Of a DNA stretch of 64,000 nucleotides, positions 11,518-23,689 are shown one piece after another. Numbering within the stretch: position 1 is the stretch's first letter; the number at the start of each line of letters is the position of its first letter. Both the position numbers and the translations under genes were made by a program. This DNA is from Meghimatium bilineatum (Eukaryota > Mollusca > Gastropoda > Stylommatophora > Philomycidae): positions 11,680,469 through 11,744,468 of the forward strand of contig CM067299.1 of the NCBI GenBank assembly GCA_034231615.1. The letters run 5' to 3'. The notes beneath the pieces were generated by a model, which saw nothing but the letters and a program-made list of their open reading frames with translations, had not been told where the DNA came from and did no database searches.

Positions 11518-11695
11518 ATTTCTTCTTCTTCTTCTTCTTCAGCGTTCATTCTCAAACTCCTGCCGGATCTCGCATGTAGCAGGATCATTGTCCTACTATA
11601 TTTCCAGCGGGATGTGGTCCAGAGAATGGAGATTCGTTGTGTTACCGTTTTATTTGCGCTAATGGCCCGACAATCCGTATTCGGCGGGGTACTTT
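11518..11695 (-). mobile_element. Dispersed repeat DR-A, copy 3
   Basis: The minus strand ends AACGCTGAAGAAGAAGAAGA. Inward lie GGCAGGAGTTTGAGAATG, CATTCTCTGGACCACATCCC and a CGCAAATAAAACGGTAAC block, as in copies 1 and 4. The open frames across it, with their run of Glu or Ser residues, are the tail read as protein. Confidence 0.75.
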
Positions 11696-11699
11696 TATA

Positions 11700-12050
11700 T
11701 GATAAGCGATGGAAATACTTACAAAGAAATAAACTCTGGGCCTGAAATGGCTTCGACTGAAAAATATATATATAGTTCATACCATATGGATGAACGGAAT
11801 AATTACAACAGTGAAGATTGTAGCTCTTGGAATGATGTTCTTGCATCTGTCAGGAATACTACGGCTAAGATCAAAGTTTGGTGTTCAGCAGGTGATAGTT
11901 TTCCAACTTGTTTTCCTGGATTTCTGCATTGTAATTGTGTTATAACTTCTCTGTTTGCTCTTTGATTGTATCTCTTAACATTGTTTGGATACTCTATATA
12001 TATATATTTCTGATTCTTGAATTTTCACTGCATTTTCTGCTATATATTCA
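11700..12050. other. Unassigned AT-rich DNA
   Basis: No feature recognised apart from a short TATATA run near 11996. Confidence 0.4.
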
Positions 12051-12054
12051 TTTA

Positions 12055-12420
12055 TTCATTTTCCTTTAGCGCTGAAGTTATCGCATAGGCAGAGGTCAGA
12101 TCTCTCCAATTCTGTCTGTTCAAAGCTATTCTGTGCAGTTCTTGAATAGTATGAATATTGGTTGTTTTACTCTCTCTAAGTATTGTTCTTCTGAGTGTTT
12201 CTTTTGGTCTACCCCTTGCTCTTTTGCCTGTATGTATCCATTCAAGAGATTGGTGGTGTATTCTGTTGGTGTCTGCGCGTAGCGCATGCCCGATGTAGGA
12301 CCAATGGCGTTTTCTGATAACATCTGTGATGAAATGTTGATGTGTCTCTTCTCTGATTTTATCATTTGATTTGAATTCACTCCAATAGGTGTTAGTTAAT
12401 CTGCAATATATACTCTCATC
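12055..12420 (-). mobile_element. LINE ORF2 C-terminal tail relic
   Basis: Read on the minus strand it gives, in order, FITDVIRKRHWSYIGHALRA, then GKRARGRPKETLRRTILRE, then HRIALNRQNWRDL. These are the conserved C-terminal blocks found after the RT domain of many LINE proteins: an (R/K)xxWxGHxLR block, a (K/R)xRGRPKxTWRR block and an A.DRxxWR block. The reading frame is nearly continuous over about 100 codons, making this one of the better preserved pieces. The RT core is absent, which fits 5' truncation or fragmentation. Confidence 0.85.
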
Positions 12421-12424
12421 AATA

Positions 12425-13600
12425 TTTCATGTGGGTATTCGTCAACCACAAGACTTAGCGTAACTGGCGCCTTACGGTGTGTACAATTCTGCTCAATCTC
12501 ACAGAAAATACCTTTAACATCAGAAATGATTACAAAATCTACTATCCTCTTCCCAAGGGGTTTGTTCTGGTACATTCTTGGGGGGGGGGGGCTGGGCTGT
12601 CAAATTCAGATAAGTCTGACATTTTCTACATAATGGTTTGTCCTGATGAATACAGCTATTTCATTTCTGTCATTCCATTGCTAAGTTCAAAGTTTTAAAA
12701 TGTGTCTTTCCTTGGATGTTTTTGCATACAGTGCAGCTATCTCCATGTACTAGTACCTTATTGTACCTGCGTTCACACATTTTGTGTATCCTCCCAATAT
12801 TCTATATCTCTACTATGCATTGTAATTCCCTAAGAATGGTTGTCTCCTAAGTGGCCAGATGGTGCACCTCATATAGCTCATGCAATTGCAGTGCTTGATG
12901 CTGGACACCGTGCACTTGACTAATATTTCAAGTTTTGTCGTTTGCCCTGCTAGCAAACATAACTAAGTATTTTCCCTTTTGTTCCAAATGTGGATCTCCT
13001 TAATTATCTCAAGATGGAGAACTTTCTCTTGACCTTTTTGTTATTGCTATGCTGATGTGTTATTAAGTCACATAAATCCTATGATTAAAGAAATTAGGAA
13101 CTAGTTCTAAATGAGAAAGTAATATGCTTAACATTAGGTTCAAGAAACGTGAAACTATTCAACAATTATAAAAGAGAAGTGTGGTATGGTGTCGGTTTAT
13201 GTAGCAAAATACTTTACAATGCAAACACGAGCTAGAATAAGTTCTTGGTTCGCTTCGCATTGTCGCAGTTTCTCTAGTATAGCATGATATAGCTAATTAA
13301 CGCATGGATGGCACCTAGGGTTCACCAAGATATAGAGCCATGATCTATACACCTCAACCGTATCTTGATTTGTGATTAAAACCCGCATCACTACAAACGG
13401 GCATTACCATAAATGTTCTACTTACCAATATGTATTCCATCTAAAAGTATATAATCTCAGTCTCAAGATTATTTGCTGGTTGTGGGGATTCTTCTGGTCT
13501 TTCAAGTGAGGACGCACTTTCTCTCCTGTCTCTACGTAATTCCCATTTATATTATTACTTTTAGCATGTACATTGTTTGTAATAGTGCACATTGAGTGAT
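12425..13600. other. Unassigned DNA
   Basis: No supported gene. A G run of about ten bases lies at 12581-12590. AT-rich otherwise. Confidence 0.4.
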
Positions 13601-13609
13601 AGTGTATCC

Positions 13610-13835
13610 TTGTTGTGCTCCGTTCGTTATCCATAAGAGTGCCTCACTCTTTTCACACCATTTTCTTTCCTATCTTGCGCAGCATGCTTTCGAAGTCTGA
13701 TAGAATCACTGTGGCTTTTGGTGGTTTCTTAGCATCCGGAAGGTTCGAGGTAGCTTTCTTAATCTCTATTCTTATGCTCGATGTTGTTGTGAAACTTTCT
13801 TTATTTACTACTAACGTAATCAAGTTGTTGACACT
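13610..13835 (-). mobile_element. LINE RNase H domain fragment
   Basis: The minus strand reads TTTSSIRIEIKKATSNLPDA, then KATVILSDFESMLRKIGKKM. The ILSDFESML block corresponds to the D(S)xS segment of type 1 RNase H (usually TDSxSxL), and the preceding Glu-rich helix matches the 'E..A...A' block. LRKIGKKMV followed by a degraded EW is where LINE RNase H domains continue toward the PGHAGV motif. The second half of the domain is missing. Confidence 0.65.
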
Positions 13836-14585
13836 CTATGCCTCTACGACATACTTGTATAATGTACATCTGCTGCATCATACAAAAAGTGTTTTACTGA
13901 TAAGAACACATTCATTATTCATACACATATAAACAGTTTTGTATAATTATTTAAATATGTCACATATAACATAAATAAATAAATTAACGTATTTGTTTAC
14001 TGCATACACTTTTGTGCAGATTCTCTTGAAAATTGCATCTTTGTCACATATTACAGGTTGACTATGAGAGTGTCATAATAAACTATATGAGGGTTACATA
14101 TAGTTTGGGAACCACTGATCTAGATGGTAGATATATTTGACCTGGATATTAGATCTCTAGATACAAAGCTATACTACACGATTTGTCAAGTCACGATAAC
14201 AGTTACTTGTAAAGAAATACTTCTGAGAGTTCCTTTACAGTATATATATATTATAGGCATGTCGGTAACATTATCCAGAAGAAGTTATGAAAGAGTGTGG
14301 CACATGTTCTCCAAAAATTTTCAGAATCTTCATCATATATGTTCAAAAATGTTCAGAAAAATAAAAAATGTTCAGAATTATCATCATATACATGACTCCT
14401 CACTGCTACTAAGTAAACCTCTCTATTCTCAAGTTAATCAATCCAGCCTCTTACTGTGCCATGCTCAGAAGGTCATCAATATCATGTGTCCAATGCAGAA
14501 TTGGTTTGCCTATTGCTCTCTTTCCTTTAATCTTTCCTTCCGTTATTAACCTTTATACGCCATTTAAAAAAATGTATGTCTTAGT
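13836..14585. other. Unassigned AT-rich DNA
   Basis: A 141-codon plus-strand frame at 14124-14549 lacks recognisable domains and overlaps a small CAGAAT/TTCATCATAT duplication near 14325-14390. I do not support it as a gene. Confidence 0.3.
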
Positions 14586-14589
14586 TTAA

Positions 14590-15250
14590 ATATAAAAAAG
14601 ACAGAAACATGGATAATATCAGGAAATAATACTCCACCATATAGTAACATAGTATTAAATAAGAAAAACTTGAAGCAGGTGAATAGTTTCAAATATTTAG
14701 GAACATTAATAACTTCAGATGGTAAATGCAAGACAGAAATTATAAGCAGAATAGGACAAGCAAAAGCAGTATTCCATAAAATGAAAAATATCCTATGCAA
14801 AATGTCCATATCGATGGATATTAGAAAACGTGTTATCAAATGCTACATTGAACCAATGCTACTCTAAAAAAGTGAAGCATGGACAATAAATAAGACATCA
14901 CAAACATCATTGGAGACAGCAGAAATGTGGTTTAATAAAAGAATGTTACTCATTCCTTGGACAGAAAATATTACTAATGAAAAATGTCTTAGAAGGACGA
15001 ATGTGAAAAGATGCATTATTGATATTATAAGAAAAAAGACAGTCAAATTTTATTGGGCACATAATGAGAAGAGGAGGCATTGAGAATATCGTGACAGCAG
15101 GAAAGATAGAAGGGAAATGATCAAAGGGAAGACTCAGAGTAAAGACATTGAACGGTTTGACTAAATGATTTCGATTAACATCACCAACAGAGATGATGAC
15201 ATATATGAGAGATCGATGTACATGGAGAAATATTATCGCCAATATCTTTA
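14590..15250 (+). mobile_element. LINE reverse-transcriptase C-terminal relic
   Basis: The plus strand reads KTETWIISG, then FKYLGTLITSDGKCKTEI, ISRIGQAKAVFHKMKNILC and RKRVIKCYIEPMLL. In LINE ORF2 proteins the YLGxxI(T/S)xDG block follows the FADD catalytic box and leads into the thumb region. A stop falls at 14865 where other copies read LLYGxExWT. The frame resumes with SEAWTINKTSQTSLETAE and MLLIPWTENITNEKCLRR, then breaks again near 15080-15120. The last blocks end about 50 bases from the 38-bp satellite. Catalytic motifs are absent, so this is a dead 3' fragment. Confidence 0.88.
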
Positions 15251-15296
15251 TTTTTAAAAAATATGTTATCTTTGGTTCATTGATGTATTTTTTTTA

Positions 15297-18200
15297 ATGC
15301 TGAGCCAGTCATCTTCTATATTCAAATCTTTGAGGAGCCGAGCCAGTCATCTTCTATATTCAAATCTTTGAGGAGCCGAGCCAGTCATCTTCTATATTCA
15401 AATCTTTGAGGATCTGAGCCAGTCATCTTCTATATTCAAATCTTTGAGGATCTGAGCCAGTCATCTTCTATATTCAAATCTTTGAGGAGCCGAGCCAGTC
15501 ATCTTCTATATTCAAATCTTTGAGGAGCCGAGCCAGTCATCTTCTATATTCAAATCTTTGAGGAGCCGAGCCAGTCATCTTCTATATTCAAATCTTTGAG
15601 GAGCCGAGCCAGTCATCTTCTATATTCAAATCTTTGAGGAGCCGAGCCAGTCATCTTCTATATTCAAATCTTTGAGGATCTGAGCCAGTCATCTTCTATA
15701 TTCAAATCTTTGAGGATCTGAGCCAGTCATCTTCTATATTCAAATCTTTGAGGAGCCGAGCCAGTCATCTTCTATATTCAAATCTTTGAGGAGCAGAGCC
15801 AGTCATCTTCTATATTCAAATCTTTGAGGAGCCGAGCCAGTCATCTTCTATATTCAAATCTTTGAGGAGCAGAGCCAGTCATCTTCTATATTCAAATCTT
15901 TGAGGATCTGAGCCAGTCATCTTCTATATTCAAATCTTTGAGGATCTGAGCCAGTCATCTTCTATGTTCAAATCTTTGAGGAGCAGAGCCAGTCATCTTC
16001 TATGTTCAAATCTTTGAGGATCTGAGCCAGTCATCTTCTATATTCAAATCTTTGAGGAGCCGAGCCAGTCATCTTCTATATTCAAATCTTTGAGGATCTG
16101 AGCCAGTCATCTTCTATATTCAAATCTTTGAGGATCTGAGCCAGTCATCTTCTATATTCAAATCTTTGAGGATCTGAGCCAGTCATCTTCTATATTCAAA
16201 TCTTTGAGGAGCAGAGCCAGTCATCTTCTATATTCAAATCTTTGAGGAGCCGAGCCAGTCATCTTCTATATTCAAATCTTTGAGGAGCCGAGCCAGTCAT
16301 CTTCTATATTCAAATCTTTGAGGATCTGAGCCAGTCATCTTCTATATTCAAATCTTTGAGGATCTGAGCCAGTCATCTTCTATATTCAAATCTTTGAGGA
16401 TCTGAGCCAGTCATCTTCTATATTCAAATCTTTGAGGAGCCGAGCCAGTCATCTTCTATGTTCAAATCTTTGAGGAGCCGAGCCAGTCATCTTCTATATT
16501 CAAATCTTTGAGGAGCCGAGCCAGTAATCTTCTATATTCAAATCTTTGAGGAGCCGAGCCAGTCATCTTCTATATTCAAATCTTTGAGGATCTGAGCCAG
16601 TCATCTTCTATATTCAAATCTTTGAGGATCTGAGCCAGTCATCTTCTATATTCAAATCTTTGAGGAGCCGAGTCAGTCATCTTCTATATTCAAATCTTTG
16701 AGGAGCCGAGCCAGTCATCTTCTATATTCAAATCTTTGAGGAGCCGAGCCAGTCATCTTCTATATTCAAATCTTTGAGGAGCCGAGCCAGTCATCTTCTA
16801 TATTCAAATCTTTGAGGATCTGAGCCAGTCATCTTCTATATTCAAATCTTTGAGGATCTGAGCCAGTCATCTTCTATGTTCAAATCTTTGAGGAGCAGAG
16901 CCAGTCATCTTCTATGTTCAAATCTTTGAGGATCTGAGCCAGTCATCTTCTATATTCAAATCTTTGAGGAGCCGAGCCAGTCATCTTCTATATTCAAATC
17001 TTTGAGGATCTGAGCCAGTCATCTTCTATATTCAAATCTTTGAGGATCTGAGCCAGTCATCTTCTATATTCAAATCTTTGAGGATCTGAGCCAGTCATCT
17101 TCTATATTCAAATCTTTGAGGAGCAGAGCCAGTCATCTTCTATGTTCAAATCTTTGAGGATCTGAGCCAGTCATCTTCTGTATTCAAATCTTTGAGGATC
17201 TGAGCCAGTCATCTTCTATATTTAAATCTTTGAGGATCTGAGCCAGTCTTCTTCTATATTCAAATCTTTGAGGAGCAGAGCCAGTCATCTTCTATGTTCA
17301 AATCTTTGAGGAGCCGAGCCAGTCATCTTCTATGTTCAAATCTTTGAGGAGCAGAGCCAGTCATCTTCTATATTCAAATCTTTGAGGAGCCGAGCCAGTC
17401 ATCTTCTATATTCAAATCTTTGAGGAGCAGAGCCAGTCATCTTCTATATTCAAATCTTTGAGGAGCCGAGCCAGTCATCTTCTATATTCAAATCTTTGAG
17501 GATCTGAGCCAGTCATCTTCTATATTCAAATCTTTGAGGATCTGAGCCAGTCATCTTCTATATTCAAATCTTTTAGGATCTGAGCCAGTCATCTTCTATA
17601 TTCAAATCTTTGAGGATCTGAGCCAGTCATCTTCTATATTAAAATCTTTGAGGATCTGAGCCAGTCATCTTCTATATTCAAATCTTTGAGGATCTGAGCC
17701 AGTCATCTTCTATATTCAAATCTTTGAGGATCTGAGCCAGTCATCTTCTATATTCAAATCTTTGAGGAGCAGAGCCAGTCATCTTCTATATTCACATCTT
17801 TGAGGATCTGAGCCAGTCATCTTCTATATTCAAATCTTTGAGGAGCCGAGCCAGTCATCTTCTATATTCAAATCTTTGAGGAGCCGAGCCAGTCATCTTC
17901 TATATTCAAATCTTTGAGGAGCCGAGCCAGTCATCTTCTATATTCAAATCTTTGAGGAGCAGAGCCAGTCATCTTCTATATTCAAATCTTTGAGGATCTG
18001 AGCCAGTCATCTTCTATATTCAAATCTTTGAGGATCTGAGCCAGTCATCTTCTATATTCAAATCTTTGAGGATCTGAGCCAGTCATCTTCTATATTCAAA
18101 TCTTTGAGGATCTGAGCCAGTCATCTTCTATATTCACATCTTTGAGGATCTGCGCCAGTCATCTTCTATATTCAAATCTTTGAGGAGCCGAGCCAGTCAT

Positions 18201-21200
18201 CTTCTATATTCAAATCTTTGAGGAGCAGAGCCAGTCATCTTCTATATTCAAATCTTTGAGGAGCCGAGCCAGTCATCTTCTATATTCAAATCTTTGAGGA
18301 GCAGAGCCAGTCATCTTCTATATTCAAATCTTTGAGGATCTGAGCCAGTCATCTTCTATATTCAAATCTTTGAGGATCTGAGCCAGTCATCTTCTATGTT
18401 CAAATCTTTGAGGAGCAGAGCCAGTCATCTTCTATGTTCAAATCTTTGAGGATCTGAGCCAGTCATCTTCTATATTCAAATCTTTGAGGAGCCGAGCCAG
18501 TCATCTTCTATATTCAAATCTTTGAGGATCTGAGCCAGTCATCTTCTATATTCAAATCTTTGAGGATCTGAGCCAGTCATCTTCTATATTCAAATCTTTG
18601 AGGATCTGAGCCAGTCATCTTCTATATTCAAATCTTTGAGGAGCAGAGCCAGTCATCTTCTATATTCAAATCTTTGAGGAGCCGAGCCAGTCATCTTCTA
18701 TATTCAAATCTTTGAGGAGCCGAGCCAGTCATCTTCTATATTCAAATCTTTGAGGATCTGAGCCAGTCATCTTCTATATTCAAATCTTTGAGGATCTGAG
18801 CCAGTCATCTTCTATATTCAAATCTTTGAGGATCTGAGCCAGTCATCTTCTATATTCAAATCTTTGAGGAGCCGAGCCAGTCATCTTCTATGTTCAAATC
18901 TTTGAGGAGCCGAGCCAGTCATCTTCTATATTCAAATCTTTGAGGAGCCGAGCCAGTCATCTTCTATATTCAAATCTTTGAGGAGCCGAGCCAGTCATCT
19001 TCTATATTCAAATCTTTGAGGATCTGAGCCAGTCATCTTCTATATTCAAATCTTTGAGGATCTGAGCCAGTCATCTTCTATATTCAAATCTTTGAGGAGC
19101 CGAGTCAGTCATCTTCTATATTCAAATCTTTGAGGAGCCGAGCCAGTCATCTTCTATATTCAAATCTTTGAGGAGCCGAGCCAGTCATCTTCTATATTCA
19201 AATCTTTGAGGAGCAGAGCCAGTCATCTTCTATATTCAAATCTTTGAGGATCTGAGCCAGTCATCTTCTATATTCAAATCTTTGAGGATCTGAGCCAGTC
19301 ATCTTCTATGTTCATATCTTTGAGGAGCAGAGCCAGTCATCTTCTATGTTCAAATCTTTGAGGATCTGAGCCAGTCATCTTCTATATTCAAATCTTTGAG
19401 GAGCCGAGCCAGTCATCTTCTATATTCAAATCTTTGAGGATCTGAGCCAGTCATCTTCTATATTCAAATCTTTGAGGATCTGAGCCAGTCATCTTCTATA
19501 TTCAAATCTTTGAGGATCTGAGCCAGTCATCTTCTATATTCAAATCTTTGAGGACCAGAGCCAGTCATCTTCTATGTTCAAATCTTTGAGGATCTGAGCC
19601 AGTCATCTTCTGTATTCAAATCTTTGAGGATCTGAGCCAGTCATCTTCTATATTTAAATCTTTGAGGATCTGAGCCAGTCTTCTTCTATATTCAAATCTT
19701 TGAGGAGCAGAGCCAGTCATCTTCTATGTTCAAATCTTTGAGGAGCCGAGCCAGTCATCTTCTATGTTCAAATCTTTGAGGAGCAGAGCCAGTCATCTTC
19801 TATATTCAAATCTTTGAGGAGCCGAGCCAGTCATCTTCTATATTCAAATCTTTGAGGAGCAGAGCCAGTCATCTTCTATATTCAAATCTTTGAGGATCTG
19901 AGCCAGTCATCTTCTATATTCAAATCTTTTAGGATCTGAGCCAGTCATCTTCTATATTCAAATCTTTGAGGATCTGAGCCAGTCATCTTCTATATTTAAA
20001 TCTTTGAGGATCTGAGCCAGTCATCTTCTATATTCAAATCTTTGAGGATCTGAGCCAGTCATCTTCTATATTCAAATCTTTGAGGATCTGAGCCAGTCAT
20101 CTTCTATATTCAAATCTTTGAGGAGCAGAGCCAGTCATCTTCTATATTCACATCTTTGAGGATCTGAGCCAGTCATCTTCTATATTCAAATCTTTGAGGA
20201 GCCGAGCCAGTCATCTTCTATATTCAAATCTTTGAGGAGCCGAGCCAGTCATCTTCTATATTCAAATCTTTGAGGAGCCGAGCCAGTCATCTTCTATATT
20301 CAAATCTTTGAGGAGCAGAGCCAGTCATCTTCTATATTCAAATCTTTGAGGATCTGAGCCAGTCATCTTCTATATTCAAATCTTTGAGGATTTGAGCCAG
20401 TCATCTTCTATATTCAAATCTTTGAGGATCTGAGCCAGTCATCTTCTATATTCAAATCTTTGAGGAGCAGAGCCAGTCATCTTCTATATTCACATCTTTG
20501 AGGATCTGAGCCAGTCATCTTCTATATTCAAATCTTTGAGGAGCCGAGCCAGTCATCTTCTATATTCAAATCTTTGAGGAGCCGAGCCAGTCATCTTCTA
20601 TATTCAAATCTTTGAGGAGCCGAGCCAGTCATCTTCTATATTCAAATCTTTGAGGAGCAGAGCCAGTCATCTTCTATATTCAAATCTTTGAGGATCTGAG
20701 CCAGTCATCTTCTATATTCAAATCTTTGAGGATCTGAGCCAGTCATCTTCTATGTTCAAATCTTTGAGGAGCAGAGCCAGTCATCTTCTATGTTCAAATC
20801 TTTGAGGATCTGAGCCAGTCATCTTCTATATTCAAATCTTTGAGGAGCCGAGCCAGTCATCTTCTATATTCAAATCTTTGAGGATCTGAGCCAGTCATCT
20901 TCTATATTCAAATCTTTGAGGATCTGAGCCAGTCATCTTCTATATTCAAATCTTTGAGGATCTGAGCCAGTCATCTTCTATATTCAAATCTTTGAGGAGC
21001 AGAGCCAGTCATCTTCTATGTTCAAATCTTTCAGGATCTGAGCCAGTCATCTTCTATATTCAAATCTTTGAGGATCTGAGCCAGTCATCTTCTATATTCA
21101 AATCTTTGAGGATCTGAGCCAGTCTTCTTCTATATTCAAATCTTTGAGGAGCAGAGCCAGTCATCTTCTATGTTCAAATCTTTGAGGAGCAGAGCCAGTC

Positions 21201-22952
21201 ATCTTCTATGTTCAAATCTTTGAGGAGCCGAGCCAGTCATCTTCTATGTTCACATCTTTGAGGATCTGAGCCAGTCATCTTCTATATTCAAATCTTTGAG
21301 GAGCCGAGCCAGTCATCTTCTATATTCAAATCTTTGAGGAGCAGAGCCAGTCATCTTCTATATTCAAATCTTTGAGGAGCCGAGCCAGTCATCTTCTATA
21401 TTCAAATCTTTGAGGATCTGAGCCAGTCATCTTCTATATTCAAATCTTTGAGGATCTGAGCCTGTCATCTTCTATATTCAAATCTTTTAGGATCTGAGCC
21501 AGTCATCTTCTATATTCAAATCTTTGAGGATCTGAGCCAGTCATCTTCTATATTCAAATCTTTGAGGATCTGAGCCAGTCATCTTCTATATTCAAATCTT
21601 TGAGGAGCAGAGCCAGTCATCTTCTATATTCAAATCTTTGAGGATCTGAGCCAGTCATCTTCTATGTTCAAATCTTTGAGGATCTGAGCCAGTCATCTTC
21701 TATGTTCAAATCTTTGAGGAGCAGAGCCAGTCATCTTCTATATTCAAATCTTTGAGGATCTGAGCCAGTCATCTTCTATATTCAAATCTTTGAGGAGCCG
21801 AGCCAGTCATCTTCTATATTCAAATCTTTGAGGATCTGAGCCAGTCATCTTCTATATTCAAATCTTTTAGGATCTGAGCCAGTCATCTTCTATATTCAAA
21901 TCTTTGAGGATCTGAGCCAGTCATCTTCTATATTCAAATCTTTGAGGATCTGAGCCAGTCATCTTCTATATTCAAATCTTTGAGGAGCCGAGCCAGTCAT
22001 CTTCTATATTCAAATCTTTGAGGAGCAGAGCCAGTCATCTTCTATATTCAAATCTTTGAGGAGCCGAGCCAGTCATCTTCTATATTCAAATCTTTGAGGA
22101 TCTGAGCCAGTCATCTTCTATATTGAAATCTTTGAGGATCTGAGCCAGTCATCTTCTATATTCAAATCTTTTAGGATCTGAGCCAGTCATCTTCTATATT
22201 CAAATCTTTGAGGATCTGAGCCAGTCATCTTCTATATTCAAATCTTTGAGGATCTGAGCCAGTCATCTTCTATATTCAAATCTTTGAGGAGCAGAGCCAG
22301 TCATCTTCTATGTTCAAATCTTTGAGGATCTGAGCCAGTCATCTTCTATGTTCAAATCTTTGAGGAGCAGAGCCAGTCATCTTCTATATTCAAATCTCTG
22401 AGGATCTGAGCCAGTCATCTTCTATATTCAAATCTTTGAGGAGCCGAGCCAGTCATCTTCTATATTCAAATCTTTGAGGATCTGAGCCAGTCATCTTCTA
22501 TATTCAAATCTTTGAGGAGCCGAGCCAGTCATCTTCTATATTCAAATCTTTGAGGATCTGAGCCAGTCATCTTCTATATTCAAATCTTTGAGGATCTGAG
22601 CCAGTCATCTTCTATATTCAAATCTTTGAGGAGCCGAGCCAGTCATCTTCTATATTCAAATCTTTGAGGATCTGAGCCAGTCATCTTCTATATTCAAATC
22701 TTTGAGGATCTGAGCCAGTCATCTTCTATATTCAAATCTTTTAGGATCTGAGCCAGTCATCTTCTATATTCAAATCTTTGAGGATCTGAGCCAGTCATCT
22801 TCTATATTCAAATCTTTGAGGATCTGAGCCAGTCATCTTCTATATTCAAATCTTTGAGGAGCAGAGCCAGTCATCTTCTATATTCAAATCTTTGAGGAGC
22901 AGAGCCAGTCATCTTCTATATTCAAATCTTTTAGGAGCCGAGCCAGTGTTCT
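15297..22952. repeat. 38-bp satellite array, about 200 units
   Basis: The unit is GAGCCAGTCATCTTCTATAT then TCAAATCTTTGAGGA plus a three-base junction. The junction is GCC, GCA or TCT in almost every unit. Rare markers (AGTCAG, AGTCTT, CTTTTAGG, TTCACATC, TCTATGTT) recur at exact multiples of 38, so length is conserved: markers at 17571 and 22739 are 136 units apart. The array holds large internal duplications with 2432-bp (64-unit), 2356-bp (62-unit) and 1444-bp (38-unit) spacing. All three frames contain stops over multiple units and 38 is not a multiple of 3, so it is not coding. The minus strand of one unit reads LKDLNIEDDWL, matching the LINE relic on its right border. Confidence 0.98.
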
Positions 22953-23115
22953 TTTATGTTCAAGTCTTTGCGGACGCAGCGGTGGTATTTCTCTCTTTCT
23001 GTAGCATTTCATTACAAATGCTATTTTTATTCTCTTCCATTGCGGATGTCATTGCCCACGTCTAAAAATGATATGTTGCAACTGGGAAAATATATCTTCT
23101 TAATAGTTGTAAGTT
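22950..23115 (-). mobile_element. LINE relic bordering the 38-bp satellite
   Basis: On the minus strand, in broken frames, it reads TWAMTSAMEENK, IAFVMKCYRK and VRKDLNIKEHWLGS. The first block corresponds to the YGxExWxLT segment of LINE ORF2 and is closely paralleled at 63.6 kb (ETWAMTSAIENKISIFKMKC). The last block is the likely single-copy ancestor of the satellite unit, since the satellite minus strand reads LKDLNIEDDWLG. The relic merges with the array without a gap. Confidence 0.75.
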
Positions 23116-23119
23116 ACTC

Positions 23120-23685
23120 TCTGAAAATGACATACAATCAAGTATCGAAAAGAAACCCCTGTCGATGTTTGTTTACAGCCATAGGTTCTCGTAAAGTGAC
23201 AAATTCCAAAGTGTATCTCTTTATCTAGTGATTCATGTCTGGGTGCAGCAAACAACTAGATAAATCAATGATTGTCACGTTAGTAGACACAGGGTCGGAA
23301 GAATACTGATAGCATCAGGAATGGCGTGATTGGAGTGAGTTACCATCTAGTCACAGATGTGAACAATGCATAATCTGTGTAGGTTTATAGGTAAAAGTAC
23401 TCATACTTTTTACAACCTGTTGACATAGATTTTTGTACACATTGTTTTAACTTTGGGCAAATAATTGTCAAATCTGTCAAATATTCAAATGTGACATATT
23501 TTCGACACATTTCTTCCCACTAAATCCATTTGTTGATATTACGTGTTTTACTTGTTTTCTCAGTGATCAATATTGTTTTCCCATAATCACATTTATTGAT
23601 ATTACGTTTTCTATTTGTCTTCTCAGATATCGATCTTGCTTGTACATAACCGGTTCTCGAAATAATAGCAAACTTGTTTATTGTT
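23120..23685. other. Unassigned AT-rich DNA
   Basis: A loose duplication is visible: TTGATATTACGTTTT-type sequence follows CACATTTATTGATATTACG at about 23530-23640. No gene recognised. Confidence 0.35.
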
Positions 23686-23689
23686 CATG

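Noticed and set aside
11388-11846. 152-codon minus-strand protein with a Glu run
   Set aside because: The Glu run is the (GAA)n tail of dispersed repeat DR-A and the tail end is (TA)n/(GT)n read as protein.
14670-14867. Independent small host gene
   Set aside because: The YLGTLITSDG and KCYIEPMLL blocks are standard LINE ORF2 sequence and the frame breaks at a stop inside a conserved block.
15297-22952. CRISPR-like array
   Set aside because: Units are contiguous 38-bp repeats with no unique spacers, and the surroundings are eukaryotic LINE relics. It is a satellite.
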